From Bacillota bacterium (GTDB lineage Bacteria; Bacillota; Clostridia; Christensenellales; CAG-138), in NCBI GenBank assembly GCA_023399275.1, contig JAEWQH010000079.1:1-18620 (forward strand): a stretch of DNA of 18,620 nucleotides, given 5' to 3'. Under the pieces are notes generated by a model. That model was given only the letters and a program-made list of their open reading frames with translations, was not told the DNA's origin and did not search any database. This document shows positions 1-6,552 of this stretch, one piece after another. The translations under genes were made by a program, and so were the position numbers. Positions within the stretch are counted from its first letter, which is position 1. Each line of letters begins with the position of its first letter.

Positions 1-2
1 GA

Positions 3-476
3 TTACAGCAGCGCAAGGATATCCTTTTCAATACTCTCCGGCGTGTCGGCCGGTGCAAAGCGCTTGGCCACGTTGCCCTCGCGATCGATCAGAAACTTGG
101 TGAAATTCCACTTGATCGCGGAGCCGAGCGCGCTTTTCTTTTCCTTTTTGAGAAATTGGTACAACTCGCTGGCATTCCTGCCGTTGACGTCTACCTTTGC
201 AAAGCGGGGAAACGTCGTGCCATAGTTCAGCGTGCAGAAGCTCTGGATCTCGTCTATGGTGCCGGGCGCCTGATTGCCAAACTGGTTGCAGGGGAAATCG
301 AGAATCTCAAACCCCTGATCCTTGTGCGCATCGTAGAGCTTTTGCAGCCCTTCGTACTGCGGCGTAAATCCGCAGCCGGTCGCGGTGTTGACCACGAGAA
401 GCACTTTCCCCTTGTAAGCAGAGAGCGAAACGTCTTCGCCCGATCTGTCCTTGACGGTGATATCATAAAAACGCAT
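3..476 (-). CDS. Glutathione peroxidase family (thiol peroxidase type)
   Basis: A complete 157-residue protein of the GPx/thioredoxin-fold family, which reduces hydroperoxides in the cytoplasm. The peroxidatic residue is Cys35 in the motif NTATGCGFT, with the tetrad partners Gln69 (FPCNQFGNQ), Trp123 and Asn124 (IKWNF). It is therefore a cysteine enzyme, not a selenoprotein. A second cysteine, Cys81, sits where the resolving cysteine of thioredoxin-dependent GPx-like enzymes such as yeast Gpx3 (Cys36/Cys82) lies, so thioredoxin rather than glutathione is the likely reductant (inference from family knowledge). The length is usual for bacterial GPx. The start is supported by AAAGGAG nine bases upstream. 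The gene stands alone behind its own strong promoter, which is overlapped by a metal/peroxide-regulator-like palindrome. The stop codon lies at the very edge of the window. Confidence 0.96.
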   Translation of the reverse strand: MRFYDITVKDRSGEDVSLSAYKGKVLLVVNTATGCGFTPQYEGLQKLYDAHKDQGFEILDFPCNQFGNQAPGTIDEIQSFCTLNYGTTFPRFAKVDVNGRNASELYQFLKKEKKSALGSAIKWNFTKFLIDREGNVAKRFAPADTPESIEKDILALL

Positions 477-508
477 TTGTCTAGTCTCCTTTCATTTGTT
501 GCAATTTT

Positions 509-537
509 ATTTTATCCAATATTTATATGTTTGTCAA
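509..537 (-). promoter_or_regulatory. Sigma-A promoter of the glutathione peroxidase gene
   Basis: On the minus strand the -35 box TTGACA (532-537) and -10 box TAAAAT (509-514) are separated by exactly 17 bp. This is one of the best promoters in the window. It lies about 33 bp upstream of the start codon, leaving a leader of roughly 25 nt that contains the ribosome binding site at 486-492. Confidence 0.85.
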
Positions 538-549
538 GAATGATTCTCA
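535..549 (-). promoter_or_regulatory. Fur/PerR-like 7-1-7 operator overlapping the gpx -35 box
   Basis: The minus-strand 15-mer TGAGAATCATTCTTG is an imperfect 7-1-7 inverted repeat with arms TGAGAAT and ATTCTTG. It resembles the Fur box (TGATAATNATTATCA) and the PerR box (TTATAATNATTATAA). It overlaps the -35 hexamer, so a bound repressor would block RNA polymerase. PerR is the more natural candidate for a peroxidase gene, but the match to either consensus is partial, so the regulator is uncertain. Confidence 0.5.
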
Positions 550-634
550 AATATATTATTTTTCTGCATAATTCTGAATAGATGCATCGAGATACGCTGT
601 TCCCCCGAAAGCGGCAGTGCGCCATCGGATGGCC

Positions 635-658
635 GCGCGGGGGGCGGGTTCCCCGCGC
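635..658. other. GC-rich hairpin in the gpx-hsp20 intergenic region
   Basis: Perfect 8-bp arms GCGCGGGG (635-642) and CCCCGCGC (651-658) flank an 8-nt loop. No T-run follows on either strand, so it is not a recognisable terminator. The rest of the stretch from about 550 to 730, upstream of the gpx promoter, shows no coding potential or repeat that I could support. Confidence 0.4.
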
Positions 659-711
659 CTTCTTTCGGCCGCAAGCGCAAATGGCGGCAGACAAAGAGCG
701 GCTATCCCCGC

Positions 712-754
712 AAAAAAAGACGATAGACTGCGGGCCGCCATTTCTGGCGGCCCG
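712..754 (-). terminator. Hairpin downstream of hsp20, possible terminator
   Basis: A perfect 10-bp stem (731-740 with 745-754, loop TTTC) lies 36 bp past the hsp20 stop. On the minus strand a run of seven T follows only 12 nt after the stem (712-718), so the hairpin and T-tract are not adjacent as in a standard intrinsic terminator. Its position after the last codon argues for transcription termination or 3'-end protection. Confidence 0.45.
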
Positions 755-790
755 ATTCTGGTTCGGAGGGATATTCCGTTCAGCGTTGTT

Positions 791-1225
791 TTACGCAATC
801 TCCAGCTTGCGGGAAGCCGGTAGCGTTTCCTGCTTCTTGGGCAAGTTGAGCTTGAGGATGCCGTCCTCATACGACGCGGCGATATCCTCGGTGCGGATGC
901 CGGTCATATCGAAGCTGCGGGAGAAGCTGCCGTAGCAGCGCTCGCGCTTGACAAAGTTGTCTTTGCCGTCCTTCTCATCCTTGCTTTCGCTGCGCTCGGC
1001 GCGGATGGTCAGCGTATCGCCCTCAAGGTTGACGGCGATGTCTTCCTTCTTGAATCCGGGCAGTTCTGCTTCGAGCATGTAGCTCTCGCCGTTGTCGCGG
1101 ATATCGGTCTTGAACGCGCGAACCGCGCTCTCTCCAAGGAAGCGACGCTGCATCTCTTCCAGCTCATCGAAGGGATTGTAAAACGTCAGGTTGCGCTTTC
1201 TGCTATAAGGTACCAATTCAAACAT
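791..1225 (-). CDS. Hsp20 / alpha-crystallin family small heat-shock protein
   Basis: A complete 144-residue small heat-shock protein, an ATP-independent holdase that keeps unfolding proteins soluble. The alpha-crystallin domain spans about residues 37-135 and includes the ELPGFKKEDI segment and the closing signature YEDGILKLNLPKK. A short C-terminal tail ends in KLEIA. The N-terminal region (FYNPFDELEEMQRRFLG) is typical of clostridial Hsp20. The start is supported by AAAGGAGG nine bases upstream. It appears monocistronic, with a CIRCE operator about 155-180 nt upstream, which points to HrcA control. Confidence 0.95.
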   Translation of the reverse strand: MFELVPYSRKRNLTFYNPFDELEEMQRRFLGESAVRAFKTDIRDNGESYMLEAELPGFKKEDIAVNLEGDTLTIRAERSESKDEKDGKDNFVKRERCYGSFSRSFDMTGIRTEDIAASYEDGILKLNLPKKQETLPASRKLEIA

Positions 1226-1320
1226 ATCGATCGTCCTCCTTTGGAATGATTGTTGTTGTTTGCGCCGTTTCCCGGCGCCAAGGGGTAGTGTTTCAATGTC
1301 TTTCCTTTCGGAACACCTGT

Positions 1321-1326
1321 ATCATA
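1321..1326 (-). promoter_or_regulatory. Candidate -10 box between CIRCE and hsp20
   Basis: The minus-strand hexamer TATGAT lies about 95 bp upstream of the hsp20 start in an AT-rich stretch. No convincing -35 box is found 16-18 bp upstream, where the sequence is a T-run. The real start site could instead lie on the far side of the CIRCE element. Confidence 0.3.
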
Positions 1327-1377
1327 CAAAACAATTTTTACAAAAAAACAGACAGCTTGTAATGGAATTGTGAAATT

Positions 1378-1404
1378 TAAGCACTCGTCTTTCTAGAGTG
1401 CTGA
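1378..1404 (-). promoter_or_regulatory. CIRCE element (HrcA operator)
   Basis: The inverted repeat reads TAAGCACTC, a 9-nt spacer, then GAGTGCTGA on the plus strand. The CIRCE consensus is TTAGCACTC-N9-GAGTGCTAA; each arm matches 8 of 9 bases and the spacer is exactly nine. CIRCE is the operator of the heat-shock repressor HrcA in Gram-positive bacteria. The only gene downstream in a sensible orientation is hsp20 on the minus strand. Confidence 0.88.
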
Positions 1405-1472
1405 TTGTGCGGTATGCAATTTTATTTTTTACTTTGTATTGATATGAAAACTTCAAATAAACCGCCGCAAGC

Positions 1473-1496
1473 GCGACAGTCGGCTACGACAGTCGC
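1473..1496 (-). terminator. Stem-loop downstream of the PrsW-like gene
   Basis: The arms GCGACAGTCG (1473-1482) and CGACAGTCGC (1487-1496) pair over 10 positions with one A-A mismatch around a 4-nt loop. It begins 7 bp past the stop of the PrsW-like gene and ends before the CIRCE region, so it could separate the two transcripts. No adjacent T-tract is seen on the minus strand, so the terminator call is tentative. Confidence 0.4.
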
Positions 1497-1502
1497 ATCG
1501 CC

Positions 1503-2222
1503 CTATATGGGCGCGTCGTTTCGCGACTCCCGCCTGATCAGGCGGACGACGAACACATACATCGAAACCACAAACGCCGTAAACAGCAGCGTGGAAAGCA
1601 CCGTGCCCATCAGCGCGCAGGCATCGTAAAACCCATGCAGCAGCACGGCGACGAGATACGAAGCCCAGAGGTTCCTCCGCCTGCCGCGCACGTCTCCCCC
1701 ATCCGCGCAGCGCTTGGCCCGCGCGTAAAAGTAGCCCATAAACACCGCAAATCCCATGTGGGCCGGGATGGCGAGCAGCGCGCGCGCCACCGCCGCACTC
1801 AGCCCGTAGCCCATCACGTAGCTTACGTTTTCAAACGCAGCAAAGCCGAGGGACACGAACACCGCATACACGATACCATCGAATCGAAAATTGAAGTTCG
1901 GATCGCGCCATGTGCGCCAAAACAGGAAGCAAAACTTCGCCCCTTCCTCCACCACAGCCACGACGAGAAACGCCAGCACGATGGTATACGCAGGGTCGTC
2001 CTGCTCCAGATAGCGCGAAAGCAGCCCGGAACCCAGTGACTCGAGCACCACCGCCACAAGCGCCGCGGCAACGCCGAGGAACACCAGGCTTATGAGCATG
2101 CCCTTCGGTTCCTTTTCGATCGTGTCCTTGCGGTAGATGTAGCGCATCAAAAACAGCGCGGGCAGCAGCGCCGCCAGCAGATATACAGCGATGATCGCTA
2201 CGGCCGGCAACTTCAGCAGCAT
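1503..2222 (-). CDS. PrsW family intramembrane metalloprotease
   Basis: A complete 239-residue polytopic membrane protein with about seven hydrophobic segments. It carries the motifs that define the PrsW (M82/CPBP-related) family: EE-x2-K at residues 92-96 (VVEEGAKF), F-E at 130-131 (AAFENVSY), His155 (IPAHMGFAV) and HxxxD at 196-200 (LLHGFYD). PrsW in Bacillus subtilis performs site-1 cleavage of the anti-sigma factor RsiW; the substrate here is unknown, and no sigma/anti-sigma pair is visible in the window. A purine-rich stretch, GAAAGGCGG, precedes the start. It probably shares a transcript with the flavin-binding protein gene 69 bp upstream on the same strand. Confidence 0.9.
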   Translation of the reverse strand: MLLKLPAVAIIAVYLLAALLPALFLMRYIYRKDTIEKEPKGMLISLVFLGVAAALVAVVLESLGSGLLSRYLEQDDPAYTIVLAFLVVAVVEEGAKFCFLFWRTWRDPNFNFRFDGIVYAVFVSLGFAAFENVSYVMGYGLSAAVARALLAIPAHMGFAVFMGYFYARAKRCADGGDVRGRRRNLWASYLVAVLLHGFYDACALMGTVLSTLLFTAFVVSMYVFVVRLIRRESRNDAPI

Positions 2223-2291
2223 AAAAAGGTTCCGCCTTTCATCGTTTTGGGGTGGTACGCGCCGCGCGCGGCGGGCCGTCCCGGTGCAGGC

Positions 2292-2771
2292 TTATGCGTT
2301 CGGATCGCCGAGGTTTCTATGCTTTCCTGTCACCTCGTCGAGTATGATGCGATAGACCGCGGTAACCGCCATCGCCTCGGGCGGGCACGCCGGCGCCTGT
2401 ACGCCGCAGTGCGCAAGCAGCCGATCCAGCCCGCGCCGCGCCGCTTCGCCCTCCAATTCTTCGGCAAACCCCCAGCCGATCACGCTCTCATAGTCACAGG
2501 TTATGCCACCGCGCCCGTTCTCCGGAAACCCGTGGCACAGATCCGCCTCCACGCACACGCGCGGACGTGTTTGGAGCAGTTCTGCTTTCCGGCCCGCCTT
2601 CGCGCCGTGAAAATACACTGCGATGCTGCCGCCGTCCGCCTCAAAGCCAAACGAAAGCGGCACGACGTATGGCGTACCCCCGTCGCAAATGCCGAGGCGC
2701 ATGGTATCGCAGCGGGAAAGCACGTCCAAAATTTCGCCAAACTCCCTGATCTCGCGTCCCGCTTTTCGCAT
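2292..2771 (-). CDS. Pyridoxamine 5'-phosphate oxidase-like / NimA-type flavin-binding protein
   Basis: A 159-residue protein of the split-barrel FMN-binding group (COG3467-like). Diagnostic features are the opening KAGREIREFGEILDVL, the strand pair MRLGICDGGTPYVVPLSF, the segment IAVYFHGAKAGRKAELL and a late GWGFAEELEGEAARRGLDRLL helix followed by a strand. NimA members reduce nitroimidazoles, but most relatives have no proven substrate, so the physiological reaction cannot be named. The start codon is preceded by GGGGGAGAACGAT. An extended -10 box, TGGTATTCT (hexamer 2803-2808), lies about 32 bp upstream. Likely co-transcribed with the PrsW-like gene that follows. Confidence 0.85.
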   Translation of the reverse strand: MRKAGREIREFGEILDVLSRCDTMRLGICDGGTPYVVPLSFGFEADGGSIAVYFHGAKAGRKAELLQTRPRVCVEADLCHGFPENGRGGITCDYESVIGWGFAEELEGEAARRGLDRLLAHCGVQAPACPPEAMAVTAVYRIILDEVTGKHRNLGDPNA

Positions 2772-2802
2772 ATCGTTCTCCCCCGCTCGTATTCTTTCTA
2801 TG

Positions 2803-2811
2803 AGAATACCA
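2803..2811 (-). promoter_or_regulatory. Extended -10 promoter for the PNPOx-like gene
   Basis: On the minus strand TGGTATTCT forms an extended -10 element. A weak -35 candidate, TTGTAC, lies 15 bp upstream of the hexamer, shorter than ideal, which the extended -10 may compensate for. Confidence 0.45.
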
Positions 2812-2909
2812 CAAACCGCCCGCGTACAACAGACAGTAAATATCGCTTTTTACCGCCTTTTTCCCTGCGTGTGCCCCCCCGATGTGGACGGCTGCCGTCG
2901 ATCCGCCTC

Positions 2910-2938
2910 TTGACGTGCGACGCAAAAATCGGTACGAT
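2910..2938 (+). promoter_or_regulatory. Promoter of the ZIP transporter gene
   Basis: The -35 box TTGACG (2910-2915) and -10 box TACGAT (2933-2938) are separated by exactly 17 bp. A start site near 2945 gives a leader of about 68 nt to the preferred start codon at 3013. No recognisable metal-regulator palindrome or riboswitch fold was found in the leader. Confidence 0.7.
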
Positions 2939-3012
2939 TTCAAGCATAGGGCGGCGCGGTTTTTCTTGCATACCACTCTATGAAATTCAACAGGAATAGG
3001 ACGGTGAATGAT

Positions 3013-3810
3013 ATGGGTCAGGCACTGCTTTACGCATCGGCCGGTACTGGTTTTACGTTTTTGATGACGACGCTCGGCGCTGCCATGGTGTTTCTCTTTC
3101 GCAAGCAGATGAGCGGAAACATACAGAAGATTTTCCTCGGCTTTGCCGCGGGCGTTATGATCGCAGCCTCGGTTTGGAGCCTGCTGATTCCCGCCATCGA
3201 GGAGGCCGAAGCCGCCGGTGGCATCGGGTGGATCCCTGCGGCGGGCGGATTTCTGCTCGGCGTAGCATTCCTGCTCGGGCTTGACCAGTTGATCCCGCAC
3301 CTTCACCCCGGCTCGAAGGTGGCGGAGGGGCCAAGTTCCAAGATGAAGCGCACCTCTCTGCTGGTTATGGCAGTGACGCTCCACAACATCCCGGAGGGTA
3401 TGGCGGTTGGTCTCGCGTTTGCGCTTGCGGCGCAGCACGGCGCGGCCACCCCCGCGGCCTTTGCGCCTGCGATCGCTCTCGCACTTGGCATCGGCATCCA
3501 AAATTTCCCTGAGGGCGCGGCGATCTCCCTCCCGCTCCGGCAGGAGGGCATGAGCGTAAGCAAATCGTTTGTCAGCGGAATGCTCAGCGGTATCGTAGAA
3601 CCGATCTTTGGCATCCTCACCGTGCTTGTCTCTGCGTTTATCGCTCCATACATGCCTTGGATGCTCGCGTTTGCCGCAGGCGCCATGATGTACGTCGTGG
3701 TCGAGGAACTCATTCCGGAGGCGCACCTTGGTGAACACTCCAACATCGGCACGCTCGGCGTGATGAGCGGGTTTTTGATCATGATGATACTCGATGTGGC
3801 GCTCGGCTGA
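3013..3810 (+). CDS. ZIP family divalent metal transporter
   Basis: A 265-residue integral membrane protein of the ZIP (GufA/ZupT-like) family, which moves zinc, iron or manganese into the cytoplasm. The two metal-site helices are clear: HNIPEGMAVG and, after a gap, GIQNFPEGAAISLPL. About eight hydrophobic segments are visible, with a late helix containing VVEELIPEAHLG. I chose the ATG at 3013 because GGTGA lies five bases upstream and the first membrane segment begins right after it. An in-frame ATG at 2980 (276 residues) has no ribosome binding site, and a GTG at 3004 is also possible. It stands alone between its own promoter and a strong terminator. Metal specificity cannot be told from sequence. 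Confidence 0.92.
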   Translation: MGQALLYASAGTGFTFLMTTLGAAMVFLFRKQMSGNIQKIFLGFAAGVMIAASVWSLLIPAIEEAEAAGGIGWIPAAGGFLLGVAFLLGLDQLIPHLHPGSKVAEGPSSKMKRTSLLVMAVTLHNIPEGMAVGLAFALAAQHGAATPAAFAPAIALALGIGIQNFPEGAAISLPLRQEGMSVSKSFVSGMLSGIVEPIFGILTVLVSAFIAPYMPWMLAFAAGAMMYVVVEELIPEAHLGEHSNIGTLGVMSGFLIMMILDVALG

Positions 3811-3856
3811 CTGGGCGGACGCTCTTGCTGCAAAGGAACCGTTTTCCGCATACTCC

Positions 3857-3882
3857 CGTCACCCCCTATAAAAGGGGTGACG
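3857..3882. other. Hairpin between the ZIP gene and its terminator
   Basis: The arms CGTCACCCC (3857-3865) and GGGGTGACG (3874-3882) pair perfectly over nine bases around the loop CTATAAAA. It sits 47 bp past the ZIP stop and directly before the intrinsic terminator, forming a double stem-loop. It lacks its own T-tract on the plus strand. Confidence 0.5.
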
Positions 3883-3885
3883 ACC

Positions 3886-3914
3886 AGAGGGCGCCGATCC
3901 GGCGCCCTCTTTTC
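3886..3914 (+). terminator. Intrinsic terminator of the ZIP gene
   Basis: A perfect 10-bp stem AGAGGGCGCC / GGCGCCCTCT (3886-3895 with 3901-3910) with a 5-nt loop is followed by a short T-run on the plus strand. On the minus strand no T-run follows, so it serves the ZIP gene rather than the convergent peptidoglycan-binding gene. Confidence 0.85.
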
Positions 3915-3931
3915 ATCTCAAATGCGATTGA

Positions 3932-5557
3932 TCACGGGTTTGTCGATGGGGATGTGCTCGGGTTTGTGGTCGTCACCCCAGCCGATGTGCTCGGCGAAGG
4001 CGTCCTCGCGGCATAACTCGCCTTCCCGGCCGTCGCAGTCATCGCCGCGTCGGTGTAGATGAGATTGAGCGTCTCTTGCCCGGCAATGCCGTCGTTATCA
4101 AGCCCATGGTACTGCTGGAAGGTCTGCACCGCCTGAACGGTGGTTGCGCCATACAACCCCGTCGCGCCGCCGGTCAGGTATCCGAGTTCAATGAGGCGGT
4201 TTTGCAGTTTTGTAACATCCTCTACCAGTTTGGTGATGGCCTTCGTGCGATCGTCTCCGTCACCGCGCGCAAGATAGTACGATTTCGCTTGGTCGCTCAT
4301 CAGCAGGTTATAGGTGTCTTGGCCAATGATGCCGTCCCAATCGTGATAATCGGTTATGTTCTTCACCTGAAAGAGGCGGATGGCCGTCCGCGTAGCAGGG
4401 CCGTATTTATTGGTATATCCGCCTTCCGGCTCTTCCATATAACCCAACTCGACGAGACGCGCCTGAATATCCGGCATCAGATCGCTGGTCATATTGAGTT
4501 TGATGTTATCCGTCAGCGTCTGAATCTCCGCGGAAGGGGACGCTGCTTCGGTCGGCGTGGGCGTATCGGTCGGCACGAGCGAAGGCGTAATCGTAACGTC
4601 CGTCAGCGAAATCTGCCCGTCTTCATTGGTCTGGTCGGCGCGGTCACTCTTTGGCAAGAGCACCGCCAGCAGAACCACGGTAACGAGCACCACGGCGAAT
4701 ATGCCGCCAACGACGATCAACGTCTGCGAAGGCAGCTGCGCCAAATACAGGCCGAGCGCATGCATGAACTTGCCAAATTTGGTGCGCTTCTTTTTGCCGG
4801 AGCGCGGCCGCTCGTAACCTTCGTCCTCGTCGTCCGCCCCCCTCTCATATCGCTCATCCGACTGCGGTCTGCGAATCCGCGCGCTGTCTAAGCGGTCGGC
4901 ATAGGCATACTCGTCTTCCGGCATACGCGTGCGTGCGGTCTGGCCGCGCGGAATGTACTCCTCCGCGTCCCGCGGCATCTGCGTGCGCGCGGTGCTGCTC
5001 CGCCCGGTGTAGCCGTAGCCGTCGGATGCACGCGGCACGGTGGTGCGCCCGGTTGCGCTGCGCTGGGAATAGTCCGTCATCTGCAGGCGCGTGGCATACG
5101 CGCTGTCCGGATTGTTGTAGATCCGCCCGGTGTTGCCGCGCGGCGCGTATGCGTCCTCGGAAGGCTGCTGTGCATACGGATCTGCCGGAGGCTGCTGCGG
5201 ATAAGCACCCGCGGGGGGCTGCTCGGAGTAATGCCCCTGCGGATTGCCGTAGTAGGCGTTATCCTGCGGATATTGGTAAGCGTAATTCGGGTCGATCGGA
5301 CGCGGCGCATAAGGATTCTCGGGATCCGCATAGCCGCCGGGCGCCTGCTGGGCGCCGTAGCTACCGTCCGCATAGCCCGTCTGCCCGCCATAGGCGGGGT
5401 CGTAGGCCGCGTTTGGGTCATACTGCTGCGCAGAATCCGTTCCATATGCGGCAGGATCATCGTGCTGATACCCGCGCGGCGCACCGGACCCCTGCCCGGA
5501 CGCGCGGGGGTCTTCTTCGTAGGGCGGATATCCGTAACCGCCGTCGTGTTGATCCAT
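3932..5557 (-). CDS. Membrane-anchored peptidoglycan-binding protein with long disordered cytoplasmic region
   Basis: A 541-residue protein in four parts. Residues 1-140 are low-complexity, rich in Tyr, Pro, Gln, Asp and Gly. Residues 143-232 carry degenerate repeats of the form [AG]RxxxP (Arg145, 171, 191, 209, 227). A basic stretch (KKKRTKFGK) leads into a single membrane helix at about 284-303. The outer part has a T/P/S linker and two peptidoglycan_binding_1 domains (about 355-425 and 447-508, with NRLIELGYLTG and DGIAGQETLN), ending in a Ser/Thr/Pro tail. The start was chosen at 5557 because GAGGAG lies ten bases upstream; an open frame continues 50 codons further without support. No catalytic domain is visible, so a scaffold or wall-sensing role is inference. 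Confidence 0.85.
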   Translation of the reverse strand: MDQHDGGYGYPPYEEDPRASGQGSGAPRGYQHDDPAAYGTDSAQQYDPNAAYDPAYGGQTGYADGSYGAQQAPGGYADPENPYAPRPIDPNYAYQYPQDNAYYGNPQGHYSEQPPAGAYPQQPPADPYAQQPSEDAYAPRGNTGRIYNNPDSAYATRLQMTDYSQRSATGRTTVPRASDGYGYTGRSSTARTQMPRDAEEYIPRGQTARTRMPEDEYAYADRLDSARIRRPQSDERYERGADDEDEGYERPRSGKKKRTKFGKFMHALGLYLAQLPSQTLIVVGGIFAVVLVTVVLLAVLLPKSDRADQTNEDGQISLTDVTITPSLVPTDTPTPTEAASPSAEIQTLTDNIKLNMTSDLMPDIQARLVELGYMEEPEGGYTNKYGPATRTAIRLFQVKNITDYHDWDGIIGQDTYNLLMSDQAKSYYLARGDGDDRTKAITKLVEDVTKLQNRLIELGYLTGGATGLYGATTVQAVQTFQQYHGLDNDGIAGQETLNLIYTDAAMTATAGKASYAARTPSPSTSAGVTTTNPSTSPSTNP

Positions 5558-5824
5558 ATGATTCACGCTCCTCGTTGAGAATCGGCTTGGTTCAGTTCGC
5601 CGGAAGGATCTCGGTGCCTGCCGCACAGACACCTGCCTCCAATTTGCCCCGGCCATAGATGGCATAAGGCGTACATTGGTTACATGCTGAAAAAATCCCC
5701 ATTCCAATGCAACTATAGTTTACCATAGGATATGGGGGGGAATGATCGGGGTTATTGTGAAGAATCTATGGATAAATTGTTAATCCTTTCACAGTTCCGG
5801 CACGCAAAGTGGGGAATAAGGTGT

Positions 5825-5864
5825 AAAAAAAGGGGCGAAACACCGTTTTTCGGCAGTCGCCCCT
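5825..5864 (-). terminator. Terminator of the rubrerythrin-deoC operon
   Basis: On the minus strand an 8-bp stem AGGGGCGA / TCGCCCCT encloses an inner CCG-AAAAA-CGG helix and is followed immediately by seven T. It begins 46 bp past the deoC stop. The plus-strand side also ends in a T-rich flank, so it may work in both directions. Confidence 0.85.
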
Positions 5865-5910
5865 CTTATTTTTAACAGTTTTATCTTGTAATTTGTGAAC
5901 GCGCGCACCC

Positions 5911-6552
5911 TCACTCCATGATCTTCTTCGTGGAGCTGCAGCCGATCCGGCTCGCGCCGGCTTCGATCATGGCGAGCGCCTGCTCGCGCGTGCGCACACC
6001 TCCGCTGGCCTTGACGCCCATCTCGGATCCGACGGTCTTTCGCATGAGCGCGATGTCCTCCGCCGTTGCGCCGCCGGTAGAAAACCCGGTAGAGGTTTTT
6101 ACAAACGCCGCTCCGGCCGCCTTGGCGGCCAGGCACGCAGCGATCTTCTCCTCGCGCGTCAACAGACAAGTTTCGATGATGACCTTGACGATGGCGGGCT
6201 TTGCCGCGGTTGCCACGGCCGCAATATCCGCCTGCACGCTCCCCCAGTCCCCCGCCTTCGCGGCGCCGATGTTCATGACCATATCGATTTCCTGCGCACC
6301 GTCCCGCACGGCAAGCGCCGCCTCAACAGCCTTTGCGCCGCTGGACATCGCACCGAGCGGGAAGCCTACGACCACGCAGGTCTTCACGCCGCTTCCCTCC
6401 AGCGCCTGCGCAACGGCAGCGGCATAGCAGCTGTTGACGCAAACGCTCGCCGTATGGTATGCCTTCGCCTCCGCAGTGACGGCGAGGATATCCGCCTTCG
6501 TCGCGTCCGCCTTGAGCAGGGTGTGGTCGAGATATGTATTGAGCGGATTCAT
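5911..6552 (-). CDS. deoC: Deoxyribose-phosphate aldolase
   Basis: A complete 213-residue class I aldolase that cleaves 2-deoxyribose 5-phosphate to glyceraldehyde 3-phosphate and acetaldehyde in deoxynucleoside catabolism. The Schiff-base lysine is Lys152 in FVKTSTGFSTGGAT. Asp90 (EIDMVMNIG) and Lys181 (VKASGGVR) match the other active-site residues of the family. The opening YLDHTLLKADAT is also diagnostic. Length is normal for the short Gram-positive form. The start codon overlaps the stop of the upstream rubrerythrin gene by four bases (ATGA), so the two are translationally coupled. No other deo gene (deoA, deoD, pdp, deoB) is in the window. Confidence 0.97.
   Translation of the reverse strand: MNPLNTYLDHTLLKADATKADILAVTAEAKAYHTASVCVNSCYAAAVAQALEGSGVKTCVVVGFPLGAMSSGAKAVEAALAVRDGAQEIDMVMNIGAAKAGDWGSVQADIAAVATAAKPAIVKVIIETCLLTREEKIAACLAAKAAGAAFVKTSTGFSTGGATAEDIALMRKTVGSEMGVKASGGVRTREQALAMIEAGASRIGCSSTKKIME

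Noticed and set aside
2262..2272. GC-only palindrome-like stretch between the PNPOx-like and PrsW-like genes
   Set aside because: Short alternating GC sequence without a T-run; in GC-rich DNA this is expected by chance and gives no functional call.
2641..3738. Minus-strand open frame of 365 codons
   Set aside because: It runs antisense through the ZIP gene and out of frame with the PNPOx-like gene; composition is shadow-like.
5558..5707. 50-residue N-terminal extension of the peptidoglycan-binding protein
   Set aside because: No ribosome binding site at 5707, no family similarity, and a good GAGGAG site supports the start at 5557.
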